DNA of 64,000 nt from Modestobacter sp. L9-4 (lineage in GTDB: Bacteria > Actinomycetota > Actinomycetes > Mycobacteriales > Geodermatophilaceae). The stretch spans positions 3,162,001 through 3,226,000 of the forward strand of contig NZ_CP077800.1 of the NCBI RefSeq assembly GCF_019112525.1. The letters are read 5' to 3'. Made by a program: the position numbers and the translations under genes. A model generated the notes under the pieces. That model was given only the letters and a program-made list of their open reading frames with translations. It was not told where the DNA came from and ran no database searches. Positions within the stretch are counted from its first letter, which is position 1. Each line of letters opens with the position of its first letter. This document shows positions 17,498-25,044 of this stretch, piece by piece.

Positions 17498-18258
17498 CGG
17501 CGGACCCGGGCCCGGACTCGGGCGCGACCGGCGTCACGGCCGGTGGGGGAGCCCCGGCGGGCGGCTGGACGACGGCGACCGTCTCCGGGGTCCGCCGCCC
17601 GATCGCCCGGTCGGTGGAGCTGCGCCTGGACGTCCACGACCGCGTCGACCACCTGCCGGGCCAGCACTACGTCGTCCGGCTGACCGCCGAGGACGGCTAC
17701 ACCGCGCAGCGGTCCTACTCGGTGGCCTCGCCGCCCGGTGACCCGCTGGTCGAGCTGTTCGTCGAGCGGCTGGACGACGGCGAGGTGTCGACCTACCTCG
17801 CCGACGTCGTCGAGCCCGGCGACGAGCTGGAGGTGCGCGGGCCGATCGGTGGCTGGTTCGTCTGGGACGGCGAGACGCCCGCGCTGCTGGTGGGCGGTGG
17901 CTCCGGCGTCGTCCCGCTGGTGGCGATGGTGCGGCACGCCCGCGACATCGGGCGGCTGGACCTGCTGCGGGTGGCGGTCTCGGCCCGGACGCTGGCCGCG
18001 CTGCCCTACGCCGACGAGCTGGCCGAGGCGGGTGCGCAGATCGTGCTCACCCGCGAGCCCCGCGGCATCCGCCCGGCGTCCCGGCTGACCGGGATGGACC
18101 TCTTCCCGCTGGTCGAGCCGGGGCAGACGGCGTTCGTGTGCGGTTCGACCGGCTTCGCCACCGCGGCCACCCAGCTGCTCGTGGAGCTCGGTGTGCCGAC
18201 GACGGCCATCCGGGTGGAGCAGTTCGGGCCCTCGGCGCTGGAGCTGCCGAAGCGCTGA
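17494..18258 (+). CDS. ferredoxin reductase-type FAD/NAD(P) oxidoreductase
   Basis: The 254-aa protein has an FAD-binding barrel with QRSYSVASPP (the RxYS flavin motif) near residue 70. An NAD(P) domain follows with GGGSGVVPLVAMVRHA near residue 132 and FVCGSTGFATAATQLL near residue 212. It lacks a 2Fe-2S domain. GTG 17494 overlaps the stop of the molybdopterin oxidase gene (GTGA), so the two are made together and likely form an NAD(P)H-linked pair. The first 20 residues are Gly/Ala-rich and disordered. Confidence 0.9.
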   Translation: MTADPGPDSGATGVTAGGGAPAGGWTTATVSGVRRPIARSVELRLDVHDRVDHLPGQHYVVRLTAEDGYTAQRSYSVASPPGDPLVELFVERLDDGEVSTYLADVVEPGDELEVRGPIGGWFVWDGETPALLVGGGSGVVPLVAMVRHARDIGRLDLLRVAVSARTLAALPYADELAEAGAQIVLTREPRGIRPASRLTGMDLFPLVEPGQTAFVCGSTGFATAATQLLVELGVPTTAIRVEQFGPSALELPKR

Positions 18259-18281
18259 CGAGCCCCTGTGATCGGGCTGGG

Positions 18282-18300
18282 TAAGGACAGGCTAACCTCT
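18282..18300 (+). promoter_or_regulatory. iron box (IdeR/DmdR-type operator)
   Basis: TAAGGACAGGCTAACCTCT matches 14 of 19 positions of the DtxR/IdeR consensus (TTAGGTTAGGCTAACCTAA). It lies 34 nt before the siderophore-binding protein start, and its TAACCT part may double as a -10 box. Iron-loaded repressor bound here would block transcription. Confidence 0.75.
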
Positions 18301-18333
18301 GCTGGTCAGTCGTTGATCTTGAGGAGCCTGCCC

Positions 18334-19344
18334 GTGCCCCGCCCGTCCCGCCTCGCCGTCCCCCTCGCCGCCCTGGCCCTGACCGCCGGGCTCGCCGCCT
18401 GCGGCGGAGGCTCCGACGACGCGGCGGCCGCACCCTCGGCCGCTGCGTCGTCGTCCTCGACGGCCTTCCCGGTCAGCATCGAGAACAAGTTCGGCACCAC
18501 CGAGGTCCCCGCCGAGCCGCAGCGGGTGGTCACCGTCGGCTTCAACGACGAGGACTTCGTGCTCGCGCTGGGTGTGGTCCCGGTCGGTGTGCGTGACCTC
18601 ATCGGGGACTACGACGCCCCGAGCCGGCCGTGGGCGCAGGAGCAGCTCGGCGGGGCGGAGCTCCCGACCGTCGGCGGCACGGAGCTCGACGTCGAGGCCA
18701 TCGCAGCGCTGGACCCCGACCTGATCGTCGGCGTGTACTCCTACATCGACCAGGCGGTGTACGACCAGCTGTCGAAGATCGCGCCGACCCTCGCGCAGAC
18801 CGACGCGTACGCCGACGGCGCCACCCCCTGGCAGGAGCAGACGCTGCTCACCGGCCGGGCGCTCGGCCGTGAGGACCGGGCCCAGGAGCTGGTCGACGAC
18901 GTCGAGGGCCGGTTCGACGAGGCCGTCGGTGCCCACCCCGACCTCGCGGGCAAGGCGATCGCCGTCGACCTCACCGGCGTGGGCTCGGGCCACTACCTGC
19001 TCGGCAGCGACGACCTGCGCACCCAGTTCTTCACCGACCTCGGCCTCACCGTCCCCGGGACCAGCACCGACGTCAGCCCGGAGCGGATGGACCTGCTCGA
19101 CGCCGACGTCCTCGCGGTCAACGGCTACGACCAGGCGAAGGCCGACGCCGACCCGCTGCTGTCCGCGCTCGACGTCGTCACCTCCGGCCGCACCGTCCTG
19201 CTCGGTGGGTACGAGGGAGACGTCTCCGCCGCGCTGGGCTTCGGCAGCCCGCTGTCGCTGCCCTACCTGCTCGACGAGGTCGTGCCCGCGCTCGCCGCCG
19301 CCGCCGACGGCGACCCCGCCACCGCGGTCACCCCGCTCAGCTGA
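18334..19344 (+). CDS. iron-siderophore ABC transporter substrate-binding lipoprotein
   Basis: The 336-aa protein has a lipoprotein signal (hydrophobic segment, LAACGG lipobox near residue 21) and a FecB/FepB-like two-lobe fold. Matching segments are PAEPQRVVTVGFNDEDFVLALGVVPVGV, ALDPDLIVGVYSYIDQAVYDQLSKIAPTL and a C-terminal SPLSLPYLLDEVVPAL. It should capture ferric siderophore outside the membrane. GTG 18334 follows GAGGAG. The iron box upstream indicates repression by iron. No permease or ATPase gene is adjacent, so it must use a transporter encoded elsewhere. A terminator follows the stop codon. Confidence 0.92.
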   Translation: MPRPSRLAVPLAALALTAGLAACGGGSDDAAAAPSAAASSSSTAFPVSIENKFGTTEVPAEPQRVVTVGFNDEDFVLALGVVPVGVRDLIGDYDAPSRPWAQEQLGGAELPTVGGTELDVEAIAALDPDLIVGVYSYIDQAVYDQLSKIAPTLAQTDAYADGATPWQEQTLLTGRALGREDRAQELVDDVEGRFDEAVGAHPDLAGKAIAVDLTGVGSGHYLLGSDDLRTQFFTDLGLTVPGTSTDVSPERMDLLDADVLAVNGYDQAKADADPLLSALDVVTSGRTVLLGGYEGDVSAALGFGSPLSLPYLLDEVVPALAAAADGDPATAVTPLS

Positions 19345-19355
19345 GTCCTGGTGAG

Positions 19356-19393
19356 GGAGTCCCAGCGCTGCAGGGAGCGAGCGCTGGGACTCC
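19356..19393. terminator. terminator after the siderophore-binding protein gene
   Basis: GGAGTCCCAGCGCT and AGCGCTGGGACTCC form a perfect 14-bp stem with a 10-nt loop, 12 nt after the stop. Confidence 0.85.
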
Positions 19394-19491
19394 ATCGGCT
19401 GCGGGTGTGCGGCGTGTCGGCGCGGGGGTACGACCCGTCCGGACGCGCAGTCCGATCAGCGGACGTCGACGTGCGCGACACGAGGAGCACC

Positions 19492-20316
19492 GTGGCAGCC
19501 CACGACCACGCCCAGGCCCGCAGCGAGCTCGGCGACAGCGACGGCCCGCAGGAGGACCAGCTCCAGGAGGCCTTCGACGCGATCGTCAGCGAGGGCGCCC
19601 AGCGGCTGCACCGCACCTGGCGCGAGGTGCTCACCACCGGTCTGGCCGGCGGCATCGAGGTGGCCGTCGGCGTGCTGGTGCTCTTCGCCGTCTACGCCGA
19701 GACCGGCAGCCACCTGCTGGCCGGGCTGGCCTTCTCCGTGGGCTTCATCGCCCTGGCGCTGGCCCGCAGCGAGCTGTTCACCGAGGGCTTCCTGGTGCCG
19801 GTGACCGCCGTCGCCGCCGGCCGGGGGAGCCTCGCGCAGCTGGGCAAGCTGTGGTCGGGCACGCTGGTGGGCAACCTGGTCGGCGGCTGGCTGCTCATGT
19901 GGCTCGTCGTCCAGGCGTTCCCCGACCTGCGGGCCACCGCGATCACCAGCGCGACCCACTTCGTGGACGCCCCGCTGGACCTGCAGTCGGCCTCGCTGGC
20001 CTTCCTCGCCGGCATCGGCATCACGCTGATGACCCGCATGCAGCACGGGACGACGTCGGACGTGGCCAAGATCGTCGCCGCGGTCGTCGGCGCCCTGGTG
20101 CTGGCCGGGCTCCAGTTGTTCCACTCGATCCTGGACTCGCTGATCGTCTTCGCCGCGCTGCACGCCGGTGCGCCGTTCGGCTACGGCGACTGGGCCGCCT
20201 GGTTCTGGTACACCACCCTGCTCAACATGGCCGGCGGCCTGTTCGTGGTGACCCTGCTCCGGCTCGTGCGCAGCAAGGACATGCTGCAGCGCGAGCGCGC
20301 CGACGCAGCCGCCTAG
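19492..20316 (+). CDS. formate/nitrite transporter (FNT) family protein
   Basis: The 274-aa protein has a charged N-terminal stretch of about 45 residues followed by six membrane segments. It carries FNT-like features: LARSELFTEGFLVPVTAV near residue 95, GTLVGNLVGGWL near residue 122 and MTRMQHGTTSDVAKI with the central pore His. FNT channels pass small monovalent acids such as formate, nitrite or hydrosulfide. The N-terminal extension and sequence fit the YfdC-like branch, whose substrate is unclear. GTG 19492 follows GAGGAG. Its TAG stop shares CTAG with the stop of the convergent DUF1990 gene. Confidence 0.88.
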   Translation: MAAHDHAQARSELGDSDGPQEDQLQEAFDAIVSEGAQRLHRTWREVLTTGLAGGIEVAVGVLVLFAVYAETGSHLLAGLAFSVGFIALALARSELFTEGFLVPVTAVAAGRGSLAQLGKLWSGTLVGNLVGGWLLMWLVVQAFPDLRATAITSATHFVDAPLDLQSASLAFLAGIGITLMTRMQHGTTSDVAKIVAAVVGALVLAGLQLFHSILDSLIVFAALHAGAPFGYGDWAAWFWYTTLLNMAGGLFVVTLLRLVRSKDMLQRERADAAA

Positions 20317-20858
20317 CGGCTCGCGGCCCTGCGGATCGCCGTGACGTAGCGGTCCAGGGCCAGGGTCTGCACCCGGCGGCTGACCGGCCCGCCCAGTCGT
20401 GACAGCCGGGTGCCCAGCCGGGAGAACGCCCGCAGCTCGTAGACGACCTCGCCGTCCGGGCGCAGCGAGACGACGAAGGACTCCTCGCCGCTCTCGGGGT
20501 GTCCCGGCAGCGTGCCGTAGGCGAAGCCCCGGCGGTCCGGCTCGTCGACGACCCACACGACGCGGCACGGGATGTCCAGCCCCAGCCGCTGCAGCCCGGC
20601 GGTCATCAGGACGACGGTGCCCACGGCGCTGGCCGGCCCGTCGGCGCGGATCCGCAGCCCGGCGCCGCGCTGGGCGTCCCAGCGGAGGACCGCGGCCGCG
20701 GCCCGCTCGAACGCCTCCCGCCCGGAGCCGACCACGTGGGCGCGTTCGACCAGGTGGTACCCGGCGGGCAGCACGCCGTCGCGGGTGCCGCCGACCTCGT
20801 CGTAGGTGAACGGGGCGTCGGTGTACTGGTCGACGGTGGCGCGGCGGAGGAGTCCCAC
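20313..20858 (-). CDS. DUF1990 family protein
   Basis: The 181-aa protein has the typical DUF1990 course: FTYDEVGGTRDGVLPAGYHL near residue 17, VGSGREAFERAAAAVLRWDAQRGAGLRI, CRVVWVVDEPDRRGFAYGTLPGHPESGEESF and a C-terminal VQTLALDRYVTAIRRAA. The family has a START-like predicted fold and no known activity. GTG 20858 lies 50 nt from the divergent SDR gene. Its stop overlaps the FNT gene stop by 4 bp. Confidence 0.88.
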   Translation of the reverse strand: MGLLRRATVDQYTDAPFTYDEVGGTRDGVLPAGYHLVERAHVVGSGREAFERAAAAVLRWDAQRGAGLRIRADGPASAVGTVVLMTAGLQRLGLDIPCRVVWVVDEPDRRGFAYGTLPGHPESGEESFVVSLRPDGEVVYELRAFSRLGTRLSRLGGPVSRRVQTLALDRYVTAIRRAASR

Positions 20859-20908
20859 CTGCCCAGTGTGTGCTGCGTCGGTGGGCGCCGGCGGGGTAGG
20901 GGTGCCGG

Positions 20909-21571
20909 GTGGCCGGGGCCTTGGTGGTGGGTGCGAGCAGCGAGATCGGCGCGGCCGTGGTCGGGGCGCTGCGCGCGGCCGGCCACGAGTGCCTCGGCTG
21001 GGGCCGGGACGCCGGTCGGCTGGCGGCGGCGGGGTGCGCCGGCCGGGTGGTCGACCTGCGGTCCCCGGCGGAGGTGGACGCGGCGCTGGCCGAGCTGCCG
21101 GACCGGTTGTCGGTCGTCGTGTACGCGGCCGGCCTCTTCGACTGGGCCCCGGCCGACACCGGCGACCCCGACGTCTGGGACGAGCTGGTGACGGTGAACC
21201 TGGCGGCGGCCATGCGGGTGACGCGCGGGGTGCTCCCCGCCCTGGTCGCCGCGGCGCCCTCGTCGCTGGTCCTGCTCGGCTCGGCCGCGTCCCACCGGGC
21301 GTTCGCCGGCAACCCGGCCTACGTCGCCAGCAAGCACGGGCTGGCCGGGTTCGCCCGCTCGGTGTTCCTCGACGTCCGCGACCGGGACGTCGCCGTGACG
21401 CTGCTGTCCCCGGGCCTGGTGGCGGCCGGTGCCGGGTCGCGCGCGCCGGGGGTGCGACCCGACGAGCTGCTGCAGCCCGCCGACGTGGCCGAGGCGGTGC
21501 GCTGGGTCGTGGGCACGCCGGCGCACGTCTGCCCGGTGGAGGTGCACCTGCAACCGCAGCGGACGGCATAG
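20909..21571 (+). CDS. SDR family NAD(P)-dependent oxidoreductase
   Basis: The 220-aa protein is a short-chain dehydrogenase with the cofactor motif VVGASSEIGAAVV at the N-terminus, YAAG in place of the NAG motif near residue 72, Ser in LLGSAASHRA, and the catalytic pair YVASK near residue 136. The substrate is unknown. GTG 20909 is the sixth base after a TAGGGG -10-like box, suggesting a leaderless start. The HipA-like kinase gene starts 12 nt downstream, so the SDR may belong to the same transcript. Confidence 0.88.
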   Translation: MAGALVVGASSEIGAAVVGALRAAGHECLGWGRDAGRLAAAGCAGRVVDLRSPAEVDAALAELPDRLSVVVYAAGLFDWAPADTGDPDVWDELVTVNLAAAMRVTRGVLPALVAAAPSSLVLLGSAASHRAFAGNPAYVASKHGLAGFARSVFLDVRDRDVAVTLLSPGLVAAGAGSRAPGVRPDELLQPADVAEAVRWVVGTPAHVCPVEVHLQPQRTA

Positions 21572-21583
21572 GGTCACGGCACT

Positions 21584-22441
21584 GTGCTCGCCGCCGTCTC
21601 CGCCACCCGCTACGTCACCCCGCTGCGCGAGGGTGGCTCGCTGCCCGGTCTCATGGAGGCCGACGACCTGGGCACGTACGTGGTCAAGTGGCGGGCCGCC
21701 GGCCAGGGCGTGAAGGTCCTCGCCGCCGAGGTGGTCTGCGGTGAGCTGGCCCGCCGGCTCTCCCTGCCGGTGCCCGCGCTGGTGACCGTGGACGTCGTCC
21801 CCGAGCTCGCGGTGGGGGAGCCGGACTACGAGGTGCAGGAGCTGCTGCGCAACTCCGCCGGGACGAACCTGGGCACGGACTACCTGCCCGGTGCGCTGGA
21901 CTTCGAGGCCGGGGCGGCCCGGGTCACCCCCGAGCTGGCCGGGCGGGTGCTGTGGTTCGACGCGCTCATCGGCAACGTCGACCGCTCGTGGCGCAACCCG
22001 AACATGCTCTTCTGGCACGGCCGGCTGTACCTGATCGACCACGGCGCCGCGCTGACCTTCCACCACCACTGGCCCGGCGCCCCGGCAGCGGTGACCCGCG
22101 CCTACGACGCCGCGCAGCACGCGCTGATCGAGTGCGCACCCGACGTCCCCGCCGCCGACGCCGCGCTCGGCCGGCTGGTCACCCGGCCGCTGCTCACCGA
22201 CGTGCTCGCCCAGGTGCCCGACGCCTGGCTGGAGGGCCCCAGCCCGGACGACGGCCCTGAGGCGGTGCGCGAGCGCTACGTCGACCAGCTGCTGGCCCGG
22301 CTCGCCGCCCGCGACGCCTGGCTGCCCGGACTGGTCGCCGCAGCGGCCGCCGGGGGTGCGGGCCGGGGGAGTGCCCCGCGGGGGCAGAACCGGCCGTCCT
22401 GGCTCGGCCCGCCGCCGCCGGAGGGCGTGACCCAGCGGTGA
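21584..22441 (+). CDS. HipA-like kinase family protein
   Basis: The 285-aa protein resembles the short HipA-type kinases that occur with DUF3037 proteins. TYVVKWRAAGQGVKVLAAEVVCGELARRL near residue 28 carries the ATP-binding Lys and Glu. LWFDALIGNVDRSWRNPNMLFWHGRLYLIDHG near residues 124-155 carries the catalytic Asp/Asn and metal-binding Asp. Ser/Thr phosphorylation is likely. It lacks the N-terminal subdomain of E. coli HipA, and no HipB-like DNA-binding partner is present. GTG 21584 starts 12 nt after the SDR gene, and its stop overlaps the DUF3037 start (GTGA). Confidence 0.8.
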   Translation: MLAAVSATRYVTPLREGGSLPGLMEADDLGTYVVKWRAAGQGVKVLAAEVVCGELARRLSLPVPALVTVDVVPELAVGEPDYEVQELLRNSAGTNLGTDYLPGALDFEAGAARVTPELAGRVLWFDALIGNVDRSWRNPNMLFWHGRLYLIDHGAALTFHHHWPGAPAAVTRAYDAAQHALIECAPDVPAADAALGRLVTRPLLTDVLAQVPDAWLEGPSPDDGPEAVRERYVDQLLARLAARDAWLPGLVAAAAAGGAGRGSAPRGQNRPSWLGPPPPEGVTQR

Positions 22442-22827
22442 GGGAGACCTTCGAGTACGCCGTGCTGCGGGTCGTGCCCCGGGTGGAGCGCGGGGAGTCG
22501 CTGAACGCCGGCGTCCTCGTCTACTGCCGGCAGCGCGACTACCTCGGCTCGCGCGTGCACCTGGACGTCGCCCGGCTGCGGGCGCTGGACCCGACCGCCG
22601 ACCCGGTCGCGATCACCGCCGCGCTGCAGGCCTCGGCCGACGTCTGCTCGGCCGCGGTGGGCGTGGGGGCCGCCGGCCGCGAGGCGCTGGGCTCGCGGTT
22701 CCGCTGGCTCACCGCGCCGCGCAGCACCGTCGTGCAGCCCGGACCGGTGCACACGGGCCTCACCACCGACCCCGACGCCGAGGCCGACCGCCTCCTGCAG
22801 CTGCTGGTCCTCCCCGTCACCGACTGA
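22438..22827 (+). CDS. DUF3037 family protein
   Basis: The 129-aa protein shows the DUF3037 pattern: FEYAVLRVVPRVERGESLNAGVLVYCRQRDYLG near the start, then FRWLTAPRSTVVQPGPVHTGLTTDP. No enzymatic motif is evident. GTG 22438 overlaps the HipA-like kinase stop by 4 nt, so the two are translationally coupled. DUF3037 genes commonly sit beside this kinase type, which suggests a substrate or regulatory partner; that is inference. Confidence 0.85.
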   Translation: MRETFEYAVLRVVPRVERGESLNAGVLVYCRQRDYLGSRVHLDVARLRALDPTADPVAITAALQASADVCSAAVGVGAAGREALGSRFRWLTAPRSTVVQPGPVHTGLTTDPDAEADRLLQLLVLPVTD

Positions 22828-22834
22828 CGCCGGG

Positions 22835-23272
22835 TCAGGTGCAGAACTCGTTGCCCTCGGGGTCGAGCAGCACCGCCCACGAGGTGCCCATGCCGGACCG
22901 GTTCTCGACGAAGGTCGCACCCAGGGCGGTGAGCCGCTCGACGGCCGCGGCGATCCGCCCCTGCTGCTCCGCGGGGGGCACCGACGGCCCGCCACCGGCC
23001 TGCAGGTCCAGGTGCACGCGGTTCTTCACCGTCTTGGGCTCGGGCACCCGCTGGAAGAACAGCCGCGGCTGGGCCGGGTCGGTGCTCTCCACGGCGGAGG
23101 CGTCGTTCCAGTGGTCCTCCGGCACGCCACGGGCGGCCAGCCAGCTCGGCCAGTCGGCGGCGCCGTCCGGCGGGCCGGGCACGCGGTAGCCGCGGTCGGC
23201 GAGGGCAGCGGCCCAGAAGCCGGCCAGTCGCCCGGGGTCCTCGGCGTCGAAGACGATCTGCACGGGTCTCAT
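22835..23272 (-). CDS. VOC (glyoxalase-like) family protein
   Basis: The 145-aa protein resembles the glyoxalase-like VOC subgroup. VQIVFDAEDPGRLAGFWAAAL opens the domain, FFQRVPEPKTVKNRVHLDLQ sits in the middle and VLLDPEGNEFCT closes it, giving the usual Asp/His and Glu metal-site positions. Members are metal-dependent lyases, dioxygenases or resistance proteins; which one cannot be said. ATG 23272 is divergent from the frameshifted VOC gene. Confidence 0.85.
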   Translation of the reverse strand: MRPVQIVFDAEDPGRLAGFWAAALADRGYRVPGPPDGAADWPSWLAARGVPEDHWNDASAVESTDPAQPRLFFQRVPEPKTVKNRVHLDLQAGGGPSVPPAEQQGRIAAAVERLTALGATFVENRSGMGTSWAVLLDPEGNEFCT

Positions 23273-23338
23273 GGCGGCAGTGTGGCGCCGGGGACCGACC
23301 GGACGGAAGGTGTCGGTGCCCTCCGGTAGGACGTCGGC

Positions 23339-23738
23339 ATGGAGATCTCCGCGGTGGGCGTGAGCGCCACCGACCTGCGCCGGGCCGTCGCCTTCTACGA
23401 GCTGCTCGGGTTCGTCTTCCCCCCCGTTCGACGACGGGGAGGACCACGTCCAGACCGCCCCCGGGACCGGTGCCCAGCTCATGATCGACAGCGCCACGCT
23501 GATGACCGGCCTGCTGGGTGAGCCGCCGCAGGCGGGCAACACCGCCGCCTTCGCCGTCCGCTGCGCGTCACCCGCGCAGGTGGACGAGGTCACCGCCCGG
23601 GTGGCCGCGGCCGGGCACACCGTCGTCACGCCACCGTGGGACGCGCCCTGGGGCCAGCGCTACGCCGTCGTCGCGGACCCCGACGGGTACCGGGTCGACC
23701 TCTACGCGTCCTCGGACCCGGCCTCGTCGTCGGACTGA
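23339..23738 (+). pseudogene. frameshifted VOC family gene
   Basis: The first frame (ATG 23339) reads MEISAVGVSATDLRRAVAFY and then LLGFVFPP, the start of a VOC domain, and then turns into Arg/Pro-rich nonsense. The second frame supplies the rest: FDDGEDHVQTAPGTGAQL, then MIDSATLMTG, AAGHTVVTPPWDAPWGQRYAVV and DPDGYRVDLYA. The break is a run of seven C at 23419-23425; six C would give one intact 132-aa protein. It is either a real inactivating insertion, a slippage-prone site, or a sequencing error. The 3' end overlaps the convergent pterin dehydratase gene by 37 nt. Confidence 0.8.
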
Positions 23739-24025
23739 GCGGCGAGGAGCTCGTCGGCCCGGCGGGCGAACTCGACGTCGAGCTCGGTGACCGCGTCGAC
23801 CGAGTGGGTCAGCAGGTGGACCGTCAGGGTCCCGTAGCCGATCTCGACGTCGGGGTGGTGGTCGAGCGCGTCGGCCACGTCGGCCAGCGCGAGCACGTGC
23901 GCGGCGGCGGCGCGGAAGTCGATGCCCCGGGTCCGGCGGTGGATCCCGTGCACGTCCCCGGCCCAGCCGGGCAGCTCCGCCAGGGCATCGGCGAGGTCCT
24001 CAGGGGTCAGCGGTGTGCGAGCCAT
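23702..24025 (-). CDS. 4a-hydroxytetrahydrobiopterin dehydratase
   Basis: The 107-aa protein is a pterin-4a-carbinolamine dehydratase. It carries ALDHHPDVEIGYGTLTVHLLTHSVDAVTELDVEFA, which includes the HHPD catalytic signature. It recycles pterin cofactor after aromatic hydroxylation; no hydroxylase gene is present in the window. ATG 24025 is 6 nt after a CAGGAT box, suggesting a leaderless message. The C-terminal 12 codons overlap the frameshifted VOC gene on the other strand. Confidence 0.9.
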   Translation of the reverse strand: MARTPLTPEDLADALAELPGWAGDVHGIHRRTRGIDFRAAAAHVLALADVADALDHHPDVEIGYGTLTVHLLTHSVDAVTELDVEFARRADELLAAQSDDEAGSEDA

Positions 24026-24031
24026 CCACCG

Positions 24032-24037
24032 ATCCTG
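24032..24037 (-). promoter_or_regulatory. -10-like element of the pterin dehydratase gene
   Basis: CAGGAT on the minus strand is followed by 6 nt and ATG 24025. The same hexamer stands 7-8 nt before the GNAT, Rrf2 and tldD starts. Confidence 0.35.
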
Positions 24038-24097
24038 CCGTGCACGTCCGGCCCCGTCCCAGGGGCCCGCGGCGCGCGGAGCGCGTCGCGGGGATCC

Positions 24098-24160
24098 GGC
24101 CCTGCTGCAGGGGCCCGCCCTGAGCCTGCGAAGGACGGGGGGCAGGAGGGTCCTTCCACT
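24098..24160 (-). repeat. dispersed GGACC...GGCC hairpin repeat, copy B
   Basis: It starts just after the cysH stop codon on the minus strand. GGACCCTCCTGCC (24153-24141) and GCAGCAGGGCC (24108-24098) pair except for one mismatch and the bulged A shared by all four copies. Confidence 0.6.
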
Positions 24161-24163
24161 TCC

Positions 24164-24877
24164 TCAGGTGTGCAGGCCGCACTCGACCTTGTTCTTGCCG
24201 GCCCAGCGGCCGGCGCGGGGGTCCTCGCCGGGGGCGACGGGGCGGGTGCACGGCTCGCAGCCGATGGAGGCGTAGCCGATCTCGGCCAGCGGGTTCACCG
24301 GCACCTGGTGCTCGGCGATGTAGGCGTCCACGTCGTCGGAGGTCCAGGCGGCGAGCGGGTTGACCTTCACCATGCCGCGCTTGGCGTCCCAGTCGACGAC
24401 CTTCGTGCCTGTGCGGCTGGGCGACTCGTCGCGCCGCACGCCGGAGCCCCAGGCGGTGTAGCCGGCGAGTGCAGCGGCCAGCGGCTGCACCTTGCGCAGC
24501 GAGCAGCACAGGTCGGGGTCGCGCTCGTACAGCCGCGGGCCGTGCTCGGCGTCCTGCTCGGCGACGGTGCGCGCCGGCATGATGCTGTGCACGGTGATCG
24601 GCAGGACGCTGCTGATCCAGTCGCGGGTGCCGATGGTCTCGGCGAAGTGGTAGCCGGTCTCCAGGAACACCACGTTCACCCCGGGGACGGCGCGGCCGGC
24701 CAGGTGCGCCAGCAGCCCGTCGGCCATGGACGAGGTGATGGCGAAGGAGTCGCCGAACGTCTCACCGGCCCAGGTGAGCACGGCCAGCGCCTGCTCGACC
24801 GGGTCGGTGATGCCCTCGAAGCGGGCGTCGGCCTCGGCGGCGAGCTCGGGCGTCGGTGTCGCGATCGCGGTCGTCAT
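24164..24877 (-). CDS. cysH: assimilatory adenylylsulfate (APS) reductase
   Basis: The 237-aa enzyme reduces activated sulfate to sulfite with thioredoxin. FAITSSMADGLLAHL forms the nucleotide loop, VVFLETGYHFAET and GSGVRRDESPSRT follow. DLCCSLRKV (Cys-Cys) near residue 122 with CEPC near residue 206 are the four 4Fe-4S ligands that mark the APS-reducing type, and KVECGLHT at the C-terminus holds the catalytic Cys. ATG 24877 overlaps the stop of the 56-aa zinc-ribbon gene (ATGA). It is the last gene of the sir operon. Confidence 0.94.
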   Translation of the reverse strand: MTTAIATPTPELAAEADARFEGITDPVEQALAVLTWAGETFGDSFAITSSMADGLLAHLAGRAVPGVNVVFLETGYHFAETIGTRDWISSVLPITVHSIMPARTVAEQDAEHGPRLYERDPDLCCSLRKVQPLAAALAGYTAWGSGVRRDESPSRTGTKVVDWDAKRGMVKVNPLAAWTSDDVDAYIAEHQVPVNPLAEIGYASIGCEPCTRPVAPGEDPRAGRWAGKNKVECGLHT

Positions 24878-25044
24878 GGGCGCTGGACCCCCGTTCCGGT
24901 CAGGTGGACGGTGAAGGCGCGCAGGCAGGCGCCGCAGCGCCAGCCGTCCGGGTCCTCGCCGTGCGGGACGAGGTCCTCCTCGCCGCAGTACGGGCAGTGG
25001 AACACCGGCAGCTGGCGCTGCCTTCCCGGGCCCGGCTCGCTCAT
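24874..25044 (-). CDS. small zinc-ribbon protein between sir and cysH
   Basis: This 56-aa protein runs from ATG 25044 to the stop at 24876-24874. It contains HCPYCGEEDL near residue 16 and WRCGACLRAF near residue 35: two CxxC knuckles spaced as in a rubredoxin-like zinc ribbon. Its start overlaps the Sir stop (ATGA) and its stop overlaps the CysH start (ATGA), so all three proteins are translated in tandem. A role in metal or electron handling for sulfite reduction is inference. The double coupling and the cysteine pattern support a real gene despite its size. Confidence 0.85.
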   Translation of the reverse strand: MSEPGPGRQRQLPVFHCPYCGEEDLVPHGEDPDGWRCGACLRAFTVHLTGTGVQRP

